From assembly GCF_023091225.1 (NCBI RefSeq), contig NZ_JAHWXM010000001.1:558001-622000 (forward strand): a stretch of 64,000 nt of DNA, given 5' to 3'. Positions within the stretch are counted from its first letter, which is position 1, and each line of letters starts with the position of its first letter. The translations under genes were made by a program, and so were the position numbers. This DNA is from Microbacterium galbinum (lineage in GTDB: Bacteria; Actinomycetota; Actinomycetes; Actinomycetales; Microbacteriaceae). Of the stretch, positions 57,026 through 64,000 are shown one piece after another. Below the pieces are notes generated by a model. That model was not told where the DNA came from and searched no databases. It saw only the letters and a list, made by a program, of their open reading frames with translations.

Positions 57026-57808
57026 ATGATCGAACTGCGCACCCCTGCCGAGATCGACGAGATGCGCGCAGCCGGCCGCTTCGTCGCGGAGACGCTGGCC
57101 ACACTGCGCTCCGACACGAAGGTCGGGACCAACCTCCTCTCCATCGACCGTCGCGCCCATGACCTGATCCGTCAGCGCGGTGCCGAGTCCTGCTACATCG
57201 ACTACCACCCGTCCTTCGGTGCGAGCCCGTTCGGGAAGGTCATCTGCACATCCGTGAACGACGCAGTGCTTCACGGGCTCCCCCACGACTACACGTTGCG
57301 TGACGGCGACCTCGTCTCGCTCGACTTCGCCGTATCCGTCGACGGATGGGTGGCCGACTCCGCCGTGTCGTTCGTGGTCGGCACCCCGCGCGACGAGGAC
57401 CTCCGGCTGATCGAGACGACGGAGCGCGCACTGGATGCTGCCATCGCCGCGGCCGTCGTCGGCAACCGGATCGGCGACATCTCGGCATCCGTCGCAGCCG
57501 TCGCCCATGGCGAGGGGTACTCGATCAACACGGACTTCGGCGGGCACGGAGTGGGCCGCACGATGCACGGCGACCCCCACGTCGCGAACGACGGTCGCGC
57601 CGGACGCGGATTCCCGCTCCGCGACGGACTCGTGCTCGCACTCGAGCCCTGGTTCCTCGCGACGACCGACGAGCTGGTCACCGACCCCGACGGCTGGACT
57701 CTGCGCAGCGTCGACGGTTCGCGCGGCGCGCACTCGGAGCACACCGTCGCGATCACCGCGGACGGACCCATCGTGCTGACCGACCGATCGTTCCTCGGGG
57801 TCGACTGA
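57026..57808 (+). CDS. map: Methionine aminopeptidase, type I
   Basis: A 260-residue metalloenzyme that removes the initiator methionine. Pita-bread-fold ligands: Asp in SLDFAVSVDGWVADSAVSF (two, about 98-110), His in GGHGVGRTMHGDPHV (about 172-186), and Glu in LALEPWF and GAHSEHTVAI. IDYHPSFGASPFGKVICTSV is the substrate-side segment. This standalone copy is outside the secY-adk-map cluster where actinobacteria often have another. Confidence 0.96.
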   Translation: MIELRTPAEIDEMRAAGRFVAETLATLRSDTKVGTNLLSIDRRAHDLIRQRGAESCYIDYHPSFGASPFGKVICTSVNDAVLHGLPHDYTLRDGDLVSLDFAVSVDGWVADSAVSFVVGTPRDEDLRLIETTERALDAAIAAAVVGNRIGDISASVAAVAHGEGYSINTDFGGHGVGRTMHGDPHVANDGRAGRGFPLRDGLVLALEPWFLATTDELVTDPDGWTLRSVDGSRGAHSEHTVAITADGPIVLTDRSFLGVD

Positions 57809-57820
57809 GCGTCCTCGCGG

Positions 57821-58561
57821 TCACGCCGTCCGGCGGTACCTGTACACCTCGGTGAGCTGCGGGAGAACCAGCTCCGCCCGCCCACTCGTCTCGGGGGCGT
57901 CGTCGAGGACCGTTTCGATCGCCGCGAGCATCTCGGTCTTCGATCGGCGGTCGGCGACGAGGACACTGCTGATCGTGCCCCACCGACGCAGGTAGTCATC
58001 ACGTGAGATGTTCTCGGACCACGCGATCACCGCACGCGAGTCGAACTCGAAGCCGGGAAGATCCTCGACGGCACTCCCGGTCGTCTGATCGTCGGCGCCC
58101 ACTGCCGGATGAGCGATGCGGTGAGCAGCACGGTCCCAGGTGCAGGCGGGATCGGAGTGGTTCCAGACCAGCCCGAGGACACCACCGGGCGCCAGAATGC
58201 GAACGATCTCGGCACACGCCGCCTCGCGCTCGAACCAGTGGAACGCCTGCGCCACCGTGACCGCGTCGACGGAGGCGTCGGAGAGGGGGATGCTCTCGGC
58301 CGTGCCGAGATGCGCCGTCACATCGACCAGCTTCGCCCGCAGCACGTCGAGCATCGGTTCGGACGGCTCGACTGCCTGGACGGAGGTCGCGCGACCGATC
58401 AGAAGCTCGGTGAACTTGCCGGTTCCGGCACCGAGGTCCAGCACCGCCCCGACCCGCACCGGCAGGATCAGGTCGGCGGCGGCATCCGGGAAGCCCGGTC
58501 GGTAGCGGTCGTAGTCCGCTCCGATGGTTTGGAAGGAATCCGCGAGCGCGCGATCGATCAT
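57821..58561 (-). CDS. Class I SAM-dependent methyltransferase
   Basis: A 246-residue methyltransferase of the UbiE/type-11 family. Motif I VLDLGAGTGKFTELLIG at about residues 39-55; acidic strand end in VQAVEPSEPML; motif in VDAVTVAQAFHWF at about 101-113 (the post-II region, Gln-Ala-Phe-His-Trp). GGVLGLVWNHSDP follows. Its substrate is unknown. The ATG has TAGCGT six bases upstream. Convergent with map. Confidence 0.9.
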   Translation of the reverse strand: MIDRALADSFQTIGADYDRYRPGFPDAAADLILPVRVGAVLDLGAGTGKFTELLIGRATSVQAVEPSEPMLDVLRAKLVDVTAHLGTAESIPLSDASVDAVTVAQAFHWFEREAACAEIVRILAPGGVLGLVWNHSDPACTWDRAAHRIAHPAVGADDQTTGSAVEDLPGFEFDSRAVIAWSENISRDDYLRRWGTISSVLVADRRSKTEMLAAIETVLDDAPETSGRAELVLPQLTEVYRYRRTA

Positions 58562-58567
58562 CCTCGG

Positions 58568-58573
58568 ACGCTA
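58568..58573 (-). promoter_or_regulatory. -10 box (TAGCGT) of a leaderless promoter for the methyltransferase
   Basis: TAGCGT is six bases before the ATG at 58561, just after the trmD stop region. Confidence 0.5.
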
Positions 58574-58605
58574 TCACCGAGAAGGAGGAGGTCTATCCGC
58601 CCCCG

Positions 58606-59301
58606 TCAGTCGGCGTCGTCGGCGAGCAGGTCCGGTCGACGCGCTCGCGTGCGCTCGAACTGCTGATCACGGCGCCACTGCGCGATGCGCGCATGGTTCC
58701 CGCTGAGGAGCACCTCCGGAACGGCGCGCTCCCGCCAGACCGCCGGCTTCGTGTACGAGGGGTACTCCAGCAGGCCGTCCTCGTGCGATTCCTCGACCAG
58801 GCTCTCGGGATTGCCGACGACTCCCGGCACCAGGCGTCCGATGGCCTCGATCATCGCCATCGTCGCCACCTCGCCGCCGTTGAGCACGTAGTCGCCGAGA
58901 CTGATCAGGCGGACTTCACCGAGCGCCGCGGCGTACTCGAAGACCCGCTCGTCGATGCCCTCGTACCGGCCGCAGCCGAAGACGAGGTGCTCGCGCGTCG
59001 CGAGATCGCGCGCGGTGGCCTGCGTGAAGACCTCACCGGCCGGCGAAGGGAAGATGATCGTCGGACGTTCGGTGGCCGCGGCGACCTCGTCGAGCGCGAG
59101 CCCCCAGGGCTCTGGCTTCATCACCATTCCGGCACCCCCGCCGTACGGGGTGTCGTCGACGGTGCGGTGACGATCCGACGTCCAGTCTCGGAGGTCGTGG
59201 ACGTTCAGGTCGAGGATGCCCGCATCGCGCGCCTTGCCGAGCAGGGAGAGCGTGAGACCGTCGAAGTACGACGGAAAGATGGAGAGGACGTCGATGCGCA
59301 C
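58606..59301 (-). CDS. trmD: tRNA (guanine-N1-)-methyltransferase
   Basis: A 231-residue SPOUT enzyme that makes m1G37 in tRNAs and prevents frameshifting. N-terminus [38 protein letters not shown] (about 50-67); the trefoil-knot SAM site [15 protein letters not shown] and [20 protein letters not shown] (about 130-150). Fourth gene of rpsP-khpA-rimM-trmD, 19 bases after rimM. Confidence 0.97.
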   Translation of the reverse strand: MRIDVLSIFPSYFDGLTLSLLGKARDAGILDLNVHDLRDWTSDRHRTVDDTPYGGGAGMVMKPEPWGLALDEVAAATERPTIIFPSPAGEVFTQATARDLATREHLVFGCGRYEGIDERVFEYAAALGEVRLISLGDYVLNGGEVATMAMIEAIGRLVPGVVGNPESLVEESHEDGLLEYPSYTKPAVWRERAVPEVLLSGNHARIAQWRRDQQFERTRARRPDLLADDAD

Positions 59302-59320
59302 GGGAGTGACCTCTCAGCGG

Positions 59321-59953
59321 CTACTCGGCCGCTGGGGAATCCTCGGCTGCGAGCGGTTCCTCGGCCGCCGCCGAGTCGTCGTCGGCATCCGGAAGTTCCT
59401 CGAAGAGCCCGGGCGGCGGGGTGACGATCACTCGACCGGCAGCGACGTCGACGGTCGGAACGATCGCCGAGACGAACGGCACCATGATCTCCTTCTCACC
59501 GGACTTGACGATGAGGAGATCCTGCGCCGGGAAGTGCTCGATGCGCTGGACGCGTCCGACCACGTTGCCGTCACGGACGACATCGAGGCCCACGAGCTGG
59601 TGGTCGAACCACGCGTCGTCCTCGGTCTCGTCGACGTCCTGGTCGATCCAGAGGATGGCCCGCACGAGGCCTTCGGCGGCGGTGCGGTCGTCGACGTCGT
59701 CGAAGAAGGCGACCGGGTTGCCGTTCATCACCCGGTACTCGCGCACGGTGATCGTCTTGCCGTGCCACGGAGATGCCTCGGGCACCTGCAACGTGAACTC
59801 GGCTCCCGTGACGAAGCGACGCTCCGGGTTGTCGGTGTACAGCTCGAGCTTGAGCCCGCCCTTGAGGCCATGGGCCTTCACGAGGCGCCCCACCCGGAGC
59901 TGGTTCTTGCCCTGTGGGGTGTCCTGCGGCACCACGTCAGTCGTCCGCGACAT
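59321..59953 (-). CDS. rimM: Ribosome maturation factor RimM
   Basis: A 210-residue 30S assembly factor that acts on the 3' head domain near S19. N-terminal domain LRVGRLVKAHGLKGGLKLEL (about 19-38), PRC-barrel domain with DDAWFDHQLVGLDVV and LLIVKSGEKEIMVPFV. A Glu/Ala/Asp-rich tail follows. The start is not certain: ATG 59953 overlaps khpA by 17 bases, while GTG 59935 begins two bases after the khpA stop. Neither has a ribosome binding site, so coupling to khpA is likely. Confidence 0.94.
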   Translation of the reverse strand: MSRTTDVVPQDTPQGKNQLRVGRLVKAHGLKGGLKLELYTDNPERRFVTGAEFTLQVPEASPWHGKTITVREYRVMNGNPVAFFDDVDDRTAAEGLVRAILWIDQDVDETEDDAWFDHQLVGLDVVRDGNVVGRVQRIEHFPAQDLLIVKSGEKEIMVPFVSAIVPTVDVAAGRVIVTPPPGLFEELPDADDDSAAAEEPLAAEDSPAAE

Positions 59954-60167
59954 CGACGCGCACGCGACGGCCGTCGGCCAGGGCGGCGACGAGCGTGCGG
60001 AGTGCCTTGGCGGTGCGGCCGCCGCGCCCGATCACGCGTCCACGATCATCGGGGTGCACGCGCACCTCGAGGAGATCGCCTCGCGGCGACGTGGATGCGG
60101 TGATGCGCACATCCTCCGGGTGATCGACGATCCCCTTGACGATGTGTTCGAGCGCGGCGGCGAGCAC
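59937..60167 (-). CDS. khpA: KH-domain RNA-binding protein KhpA
   Basis: A 76-residue protein with one KH domain. The nucleic-acid-binding GxxG loop is in GRVIGRGGRTAKALRTLV (about 45-62). KhpA works with KhpB/EloR to regulate RNA related to cell elongation in Firmicutes; in Actinobacteria the role is less known. It lies six bases after rpsP and overlaps rimM. Confidence 0.93.
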   Translation of the reverse strand: MLAAALEHIVKGIVDHPEDVRITASTSPRGDLLEVRVHPDDRGRVIGRGGRTAKALRTLVAALADGRRVRVDVADD

Positions 60168-60173
60168 GACGGA

Positions 60174-60611
60174 TTACTCTGCGTCGGCGGCGGGAGCCTC
60201 GGCGGCCTCCGCGTCGGCGTCGGCGGCGGGAGCCTCCTCAGCGGGAGCCTCCACCTTCTTCTCCGCCTTGGGCTTGACGACGGACTTCTTCGAGGAATCG
60301 ACCTCGAAGGCGGCCTTCGGCTCGGCGACCTTGAGGGTCGACTTCGCGTCGGCGTCGCCCTTGAACTTGCCCCAGTCGCCCGTGATCTTGAGGATCGCGG
60401 CGACCTGCTCGGTCGGCTGCGCGCCGACGGAGAGCCAGTACTGCGCACGCTCGGAGTCGACCTCGATGAACGAGGGCTCCTCGGTGGGGTGGTACTTGCC
60501 GATCTCCTCGATCACGCGACCATCGCGCTTGGTGCGCGAGTCGGCGACGACGATGCGGTAGTACGGCGCACGGATCTTGCCCAGGCGCTTGAGACGAATC
60601 TTGACAGCCAC
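60174..60611 (-). CDS. rpsP: 30S ribosomal protein S16
   Basis: A 145-residue protein; the conserved domain is the first 85 residues ([40 protein letters not shown]). The remainder is Lys/Ala/Glu-rich, common in Actinobacteria. The GTG start has AGGAG four bases upstream. Leader of about 118 nt from the CAGAAT hexamer at 60736-60741. Confidence 0.97.
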   Translation of the reverse strand: MAVKIRLKRLGKIRAPYYRIVVADSRTKRDGRVIEEIGKYHPTEEPSFIEVDSERAQYWLSVGAQPTEQVAAILKITGDWGKFKGDADAKSTLKVAEPKAAFEVDSSKKSVVKPKAEKKVEAPAEEAPAADADAEAAEAPAADAE

Positions 60612-60732
60612 GATTCTCCTGAATTGTGTGGAAGGAAACGAACTGGTCGCCTGGAGAGTGGGGTGCACATCCGGCGGAAGCTCAAAGAGGAGGACGGAAG
60701 CTGGATAGAGGGTCGAGCATGCCGTCCGACCT

Positions 60733-60743
60733 TCTATTCTGCC
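60733..60743 (-). promoter_or_regulatory. Promoter word GGCAGAATAGA upstream of rpsP-khpA-rimM-trmD
   Basis: The -10 candidate CAGAAT is embedded in an 11-base word that is identical to the one before rplS (56382-56392). A -35 element is less clear here. The word lies about 122 bases before the rpsP start. Confidence 0.45.
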
Positions 60744-60819
60744 AGATGCCGAGCCCGGGCGCGAAACGTGAGGACTCCGGCTTTGCCGTGTCGCGTCGGC
60801 CGCGTGCCAGAATGTGCAC

Positions 60820-61971
60820 GTGACGCTCGAGTTCGCCCCCTCAGCCCGCTCCACCGTCGGCCTGGAGTGGGAGATCATGCTCGCCGATCCGGCGTCCGGT
60901 GATCTGGCCGGACGAGCGCCCGAACTCCTCGCCGTTCTCGAGGAACAGAGCGCGAGCGAGCGCCACACCGTCACCGGTGAGCTCCTCACCAACACGATCG
61001 AGGTCACGAGCGGCGTCGGCGAGTCCGTCGCCCACGCCGTCGACGACATCGCCCGGGCGATCTCCGCGGTGCGCGGGGCCACCGACCCGATCGGGATCGA
61101 GTTGCTGTCGGCGGGCAGCCACCCGTTCGCGCAGTGGTACGACCAGCAGGTCACCGATAAGACGAGGTACCACACGCTGATCGAGCGCACGCAGTGGTGG
61201 GGCCGCAACATGATGATCTGGGGCATTCACGTGCACGTCGGCGTCGATGACCATCGCAAGGTGTTCCCGATCATCAACGCGCTCACCGCGTACCTCCCTC
61301 ACCTGCAGGCACTCGCGGCATCGAGTCCGTTCTGGGCCGGGGAGCGCACCGGGTACGCCTCCAATCGCGCGCTGGTGTTCCAGCAGCTGCCGACCGCCGG
61401 GCTCCCCTGGCCTCTACACGATTGGGCGCAGTTCGAGTCGTACATGGACGACATGGTGCGCACCGGCGTGATGAAGGATGCCTCCGAGGTCCGCTGGGAC
61501 ATCCGCCCCGCACCCCGCTGGGGAACGATCGAGGTGCGCGCCTGCGACGGGATGTCGACGCTCCCCGAACTCGCCGCGGTCGCCTCGCTCGTGCAGGTCC
61601 TCGTCGAGCACTTCTCGCGAGAACTCGACGAGGGACGCCCGCTGTCCGCCCTGCCCTCCTGGTTCCACCGCGAGAACAAATGGCGCGCGGCCCGCTACGG
61701 ACTCGACGCGCGGGTGATCGTCGACGACTCCGGCGCGCAGCGCGACGTGCGGGATCACCTCGCCGAGACCCTCGACGAACTCGCGCCCGTAGCACGAGCG
61801 CTCGGGTGCGAACGGGAGTTCGGCAGCGTCGGCACGATCCTGCGCGACGGAGCCAGTTATGCGCGGCAGGTGGCCGTGGCGGACGCCGCCGAGGGCGACC
61901 TCGGAGAGGTCGTGCAGCACCTCATCCGCGAGTTCCGCTCCGGCCCGGAGGCCTCGACCCACGAAACCTGA
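60820..61971 (+). CDS. GCS2/YbdK-family carboxylate-amine ligase
   Basis: A 383-residue ATP-dependent ligase of the glutamate-cysteine ligase 2 family. N-terminal [14 protein letters not shown] (Glu metal ligands), middle [26 protein letters not shown] with two His, and C-terminal [14 protein letters not shown] are typical. E. coli YbdK has weak gamma-glutamylcysteine activity; the true substrate is not established. GTG 60820 is preferred over GTG 60814 because CAGAAT (60808-60813) would then be six bases away, a leaderless arrangement. Divergent from rpsP and convergent with the SorC gene, with a three-base gap. Confidence 0.88.
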   Translation: MTLEFAPSARSTVGLEWEIMLADPASGDLAGRAPELLAVLEEQSASERHTVTGELLTNTIEVTSGVGESVAHAVDDIARAISAVRGATDPIGIELLSAGSHPFAQWYDQQVTDKTRYHTLIERTQWWGRNMMIWGIHVHVGVDDHRKVFPIINALTAYLPHLQALAASSPFWAGERTGYASNRALVFQQLPTAGLPWPLHDWAQFESYMDDMVRTGVMKDASEVRWDIRPAPRWGTIEVRACDGMSTLPELAAVASLVQVLVEHFSRELDEGRPLSALPSWFHRENKWRAARYGLDARVIVDDSGAQRDVRDHLAETLDELAPVARALGCEREFGSVGTILRDGASYARQVAVADAAEGDLGEVVQHLIREFRSGPEASTHET

Positions 61972-61974
61972 CCG

Positions 61975-62946
61975 TCAGTCCTCCGCCAGGCGGCGCGCGA
62001 GTCCCTCGTCGAGGACCACATCGGTGATCAGATCCGCGGCGATCGCCGCACGGAGGCTGGCGAGCTTGGGGATGCCGGACACGACGCAGACCCGTCGGGG
62101 TACGCGTCGCAGGCGATCGAGTGTCGGGCCGGTCGCCCGCGCATTGAGACGGATGTCCTTCCAGGAGCCGTCGGCGCGGAAGAAGACGGTCGCGACGTCT
62201 CCGATCGCATGGTCCTCGCGCAGGCTCCGATAGTCGTCGCGCCCGAGGTATCCGCCGACGTACACCCGGCTCGGCACCTCGGCCGCGGGCGATCCGAGAC
62301 TGAAGACCGCGATGTCCATTTTCGACTGCAGGTCGAGCACACGCCGTGTGCTCCGCTCCCGCCACATCGCCTCGCGCGTCGCCGGGTCGTCGAAGAACGC
62401 CGGCACCGGGAACTGCTGCACCTGCGCACCGAACGCGCTGCCGAAGCGCTGGAGGATGTCGCTCGAGTACTCGACACCGCTGGTCTGGGTGTTGCCCGCA
62501 CCGTTCAACTGCACGAATGTCGTGTTGTGCGTCTCCTTCTGCGTGAGGCCGCGACTGACCGCACTGATGGTCGACCCCCACGCCACGCCGATGATCATGT
62601 TCGAGTCGACGAACTGTGACAGCAGTCGTCCCGCGGTCAACGCCACCCGTTCCAGGCGCTCGACCTCGCTGACGATCTCGGGCATGGGAACGACGTGCGC
62701 CACGATGCGATGGCGATCGCGGATCCGCTGCTCGAGCATGCCGAGCCGCTCGAGAGGCGAATTGATGCGGATGTCGACCAAACCGCTCTCCCGGGCGTAG
62801 CTCAGAAGACGAGATACCGATGAGCGGGAGGTGCCGAGCTCGCGCGCGATGACCTCCATCGTCTTGTCCTGCATGTAGTAGAGCTGGGCCGCGGTGAGCG
62901 CGGCGACCAGCTTCCCGTCACGCGGATGTGCACTGTGATCAGCCAA
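61975..62946 (-). CDS. SorC-family sugar-binding transcriptional regulator
   Basis: A 323-residue regulator. The N-terminal HTH is in LTAAQLYYMQDKTMEVIARE and LGTSRSSVSRLLSYARESGL (about 18-60). The C-terminal effector domain is the phosphosugar-isomerase-like SorC fold (GVAWGSTISAVSRGLTQ; VQLNGAG; RAAIAADLITDVVLDEGLA). Sequence starts at TTG 62946, five bases after AAGGAGG; no ATG or GTG in this frame fits better. Divergent from glpD, so polyol or glycerol metabolism is the likely target. Confidence 0.9.
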   Translation of the reverse strand: MADHSAHPRDGKLVAALTAAQLYYMQDKTMEVIARELGTSRSSVSRLLSYARESGLVDIRINSPLERLGMLEQRIRDRHRIVAHVVPMPEIVSEVERLERVALTAGRLLSQFVDSNMIIGVAWGSTISAVSRGLTQKETHNTTFVQLNGAGNTQTSGVEYSSDILQRFGSAFGAQVQQFPVPAFFDDPATREAMWRERSTRRVLDLQSKMDIAVFSLGSPAAEVPSRVYVGGYLGRDDYRSLREDHAIGDVATVFFRADGSWKDIRLNARATGPTLDRLRRVPRRVCVVSGIPKLASLRAAIAADLITDVVLDEGLARRLAED

Positions 62947-62987
62947 GACCGCCTCCTTGCCCTCGATCCTTGCACATATGTGCACTG
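62926..62987. promoter_or_regulatory. Candidate operator between the SorC regulator and glpD
   Basis: A perfect 14-base palindrome, TGCACATATGTGCA, lies at 62971-62984. Its right half with flanks, ATGTGCACTG (62978-62987), recurs at 62926-62935 inside the regulator's first codons. The two 10-mers are 52 bases apart, about five helical turns. That fits a looped or cooperative binding site. Confidence 0.55.
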
Positions 62988-63048
62988 GGCTTGCGCGCAG
63001 CGGACGAGAGGTCGATGCTGGTGGGCAAGCAAGGAAGCGAGCTCGAGA

Positions 63049-64000
63049 ATGATCGAATCGACACACTCATCGGCCGAGCGCGACGACGTACGCGCGCTCC
63101 GCGAATCCGGACGTACGACGGTGCTGCTCATCGGCGGCGGCATCAACGGAATATCGACATTCCGTGACCTCGCCCTCCAGGGCGTCGACGTCGTCCTCGT
63201 CGAACGCGGCGATTTCGCCTCCGGGGCATCGTCGGCGTCCAGCCACATGATCCACGGCGGCATCCGCTATCTCGAGAACGGCGAGTTCCGTCTCGTTCGC
63301 GAGTCGGTCGAGGAGCGCAACGGCCTCCTGCGCATCGCTCCGCACTACGTGAAGCCGCTGCAGACGACGATCCCGATCTACTCGACGTTCTCGGGCATCC
63401 TCTCGGCGCCCCTGCGCTTTCTCACGCACAAGAGCGGCAAGCCGCAGGAGCGCGGTGCGTTCCTCATCAAGATCGGTCTGACGATCTACGACACGTTCTC
63501 CCGTGACGGCGGTAGCGTGCCGCGCCACCGCTTCCTCGGCCGCAAGCGTTCGCTGGCCGAACTGCCCGCGCTCGACCCGAACATCAAGTACACCGCCACG
63601 TACTACGACGCGTCCATGCACGACCCGGAGCGCTTGGCCCTCGACGTCCTGCAGGACGGCCGTTCCGCGCACCCGGGCGCGCACGCGCTCAACTACGTCG
63701 AGGCGATCGCCCGCGACGGCGAGAATATCGTCCTCCGTGACCGCGAGAGCGGCACGGAGTTCCCGGTGAAGGCCGACGTGGTCGTCAACACCTCCGGCCC
63801 CTGGACCGACCTGACGAACGACGCCCTCGGCACCGACACGCGATTCATGGGCGGCACCAAGGGGTCGCACATCGTGCTCGACCACCCGGAGCTGCTCGCC
63901 GCCACGCGTGGACGCGAGATCTTCTTCGAGCACTCCGACGGTCGTATCGTGCTGATCTACCCGCTCAAGGGCAAGGTGCTCGTCGGAACGACCGACATCG
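63049..64000 (+). CDS. glpD: Glycerol-3-phosphate dehydrogenase (C-terminus beyond the window)
   Basis: About 317 residues are visible. An FAD-dependent membrane-associated enzyme that oxidises sn-glycerol 3-phosphate to dihydroxyacetone phosphate and feeds electrons to quinone. FAD motif TVLLIGGGINGISTFRDLAL at about 25-44, acidic VVLVERGDFASGASSASS and HMIHGGIRYLENGEFRLVRE follow. TSGPWTDLTND and GTKGSHIVLDHP fit the family. ATG 63049 has AAGGAAG about eleven bases upstream. The right edge cuts the gene. Confidence 0.94.
   Translation, partial: MIESTHSSAERDDVRALRESGRTTVLLIGGGINGISTFRDLALQGVDVVLVERGDFASGASSASSHMIHGGIRYLENGEFRLVRESVEERNGLLRIAPHYVKPLQTTIPIYSTFSGILSAPLRFLTHKSGKPQERGAFLIKIGLTIYDTFSRDGGSVPRHRFLGRKRSLAELPALDPNIKYTATYYDASMHDPERLALDVLQDGRSAHPGAHALNYVEAIARDGENIVLRDRESGTEFPVKADVVVNTSGPWTDLTNDALGTDTRFMGGTKGSHIVLDHPELLAATRGREIFFEHSDGRIVLIYPLKGKVLVGTTDI

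Noticed and set aside
60612..61226. An N-terminal extension of S16 upstream of GTG 60611
   Set aside because: The extension is opposite the GCS2 ligase gene and not ribosomal-protein-like. The GTG has a good ribosome binding site and the exact family start.

Overview
The window is chromosomal core DNA from a high-GC actinobacterium, most likely a Microbacteriaceae member close to Microbacterium. Four things point there: the very GC-rich codon use, the frequent GTG starts, the actinobacterial gene order (rplS-lepB-rnhB-DUF2469-yraN-yifB-dprA-xerC-M23-rpsB-tsf-pyrH-frr-cdsA, then trmD-rimM-khpA-rpsP), and many genes with a TANNNT -10 hexamer only 6-8 nt before the start codon, the signature of leaderless mRNAs. 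I assign 66 protein genes (two cut by the window edges) and two tRNA genes. There is no rRNA, CRISPR array, insertion sequence, prophage or clear genomic island.

Layout. 1-9 kb: PaiB-like FMN-binding protein (partial), Nei-type DNA glycosylase, RpiB and ferrochelatase on the minus strand; then aminopeptidase N, an MscS channel, truncated haemoglobin and an FAD dehydrogenase on the plus strand. 9-15 kb: two thioesterases, the ABC-F protein EttA, a lipoprotein, a second Ssb, a 90-aa orphan, tRNA-Arg(UCU) and oligoribonuclease. 15-19 kb: tRNA-His with a strong terminator, a LysE exporter, an overlapping zincin-ClpS-DUF2017 operon, a kinase-like P-loop protein, a GerW/YtfJ-like protein and DNA polymerase IV. 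19-31 kb: gatCAB, acyl-CoA ligase, DEAD-box helicase, DNA ligase LigA, MnmA and its probable sulfur donor, a cysteine desulfurase.

31-44 kb: the alpha-glucan genes glgX-glgE-glgB, a thioredoxin-TPR protein, a large envelope protein that carries an internal lipobox, an AI-2E-type permease, a hydrolase, a small zinc-ribbon protein and a secreted transglycosylase-like protein. 44-56 kb: a translation, lipid and DNA-processing block (divIVA-like, cdsA, frr, pyrH, tsf, rpsB, M23 peptidase, xerC, dprA, yifB, yraN, DUF2469, rnhB, lepB, rplS). 56-64 kb: methionine aminopeptidase, a methyltransferase, trmD-rimM-khpA-rpsP, a GCS2-family ligase, and a SorC-type regulator divergent from glpD (cut by the right edge) with a palindromic operator candidate between them.

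I found no convincing new multi-gene system; this is mostly housekeeping DNA. The observations most worth following are the dense set of leaderless promoters (one uses the upstream gene's stop codon as part of its -10), an over-represented octamer CGGATGCC on both strands, the operator candidate at glpD, a shared promoter word in front of two ribosomal-protein operons, and the fused-looking envelope protein. All functional calls rest on family motifs read by eye; no database search was run.
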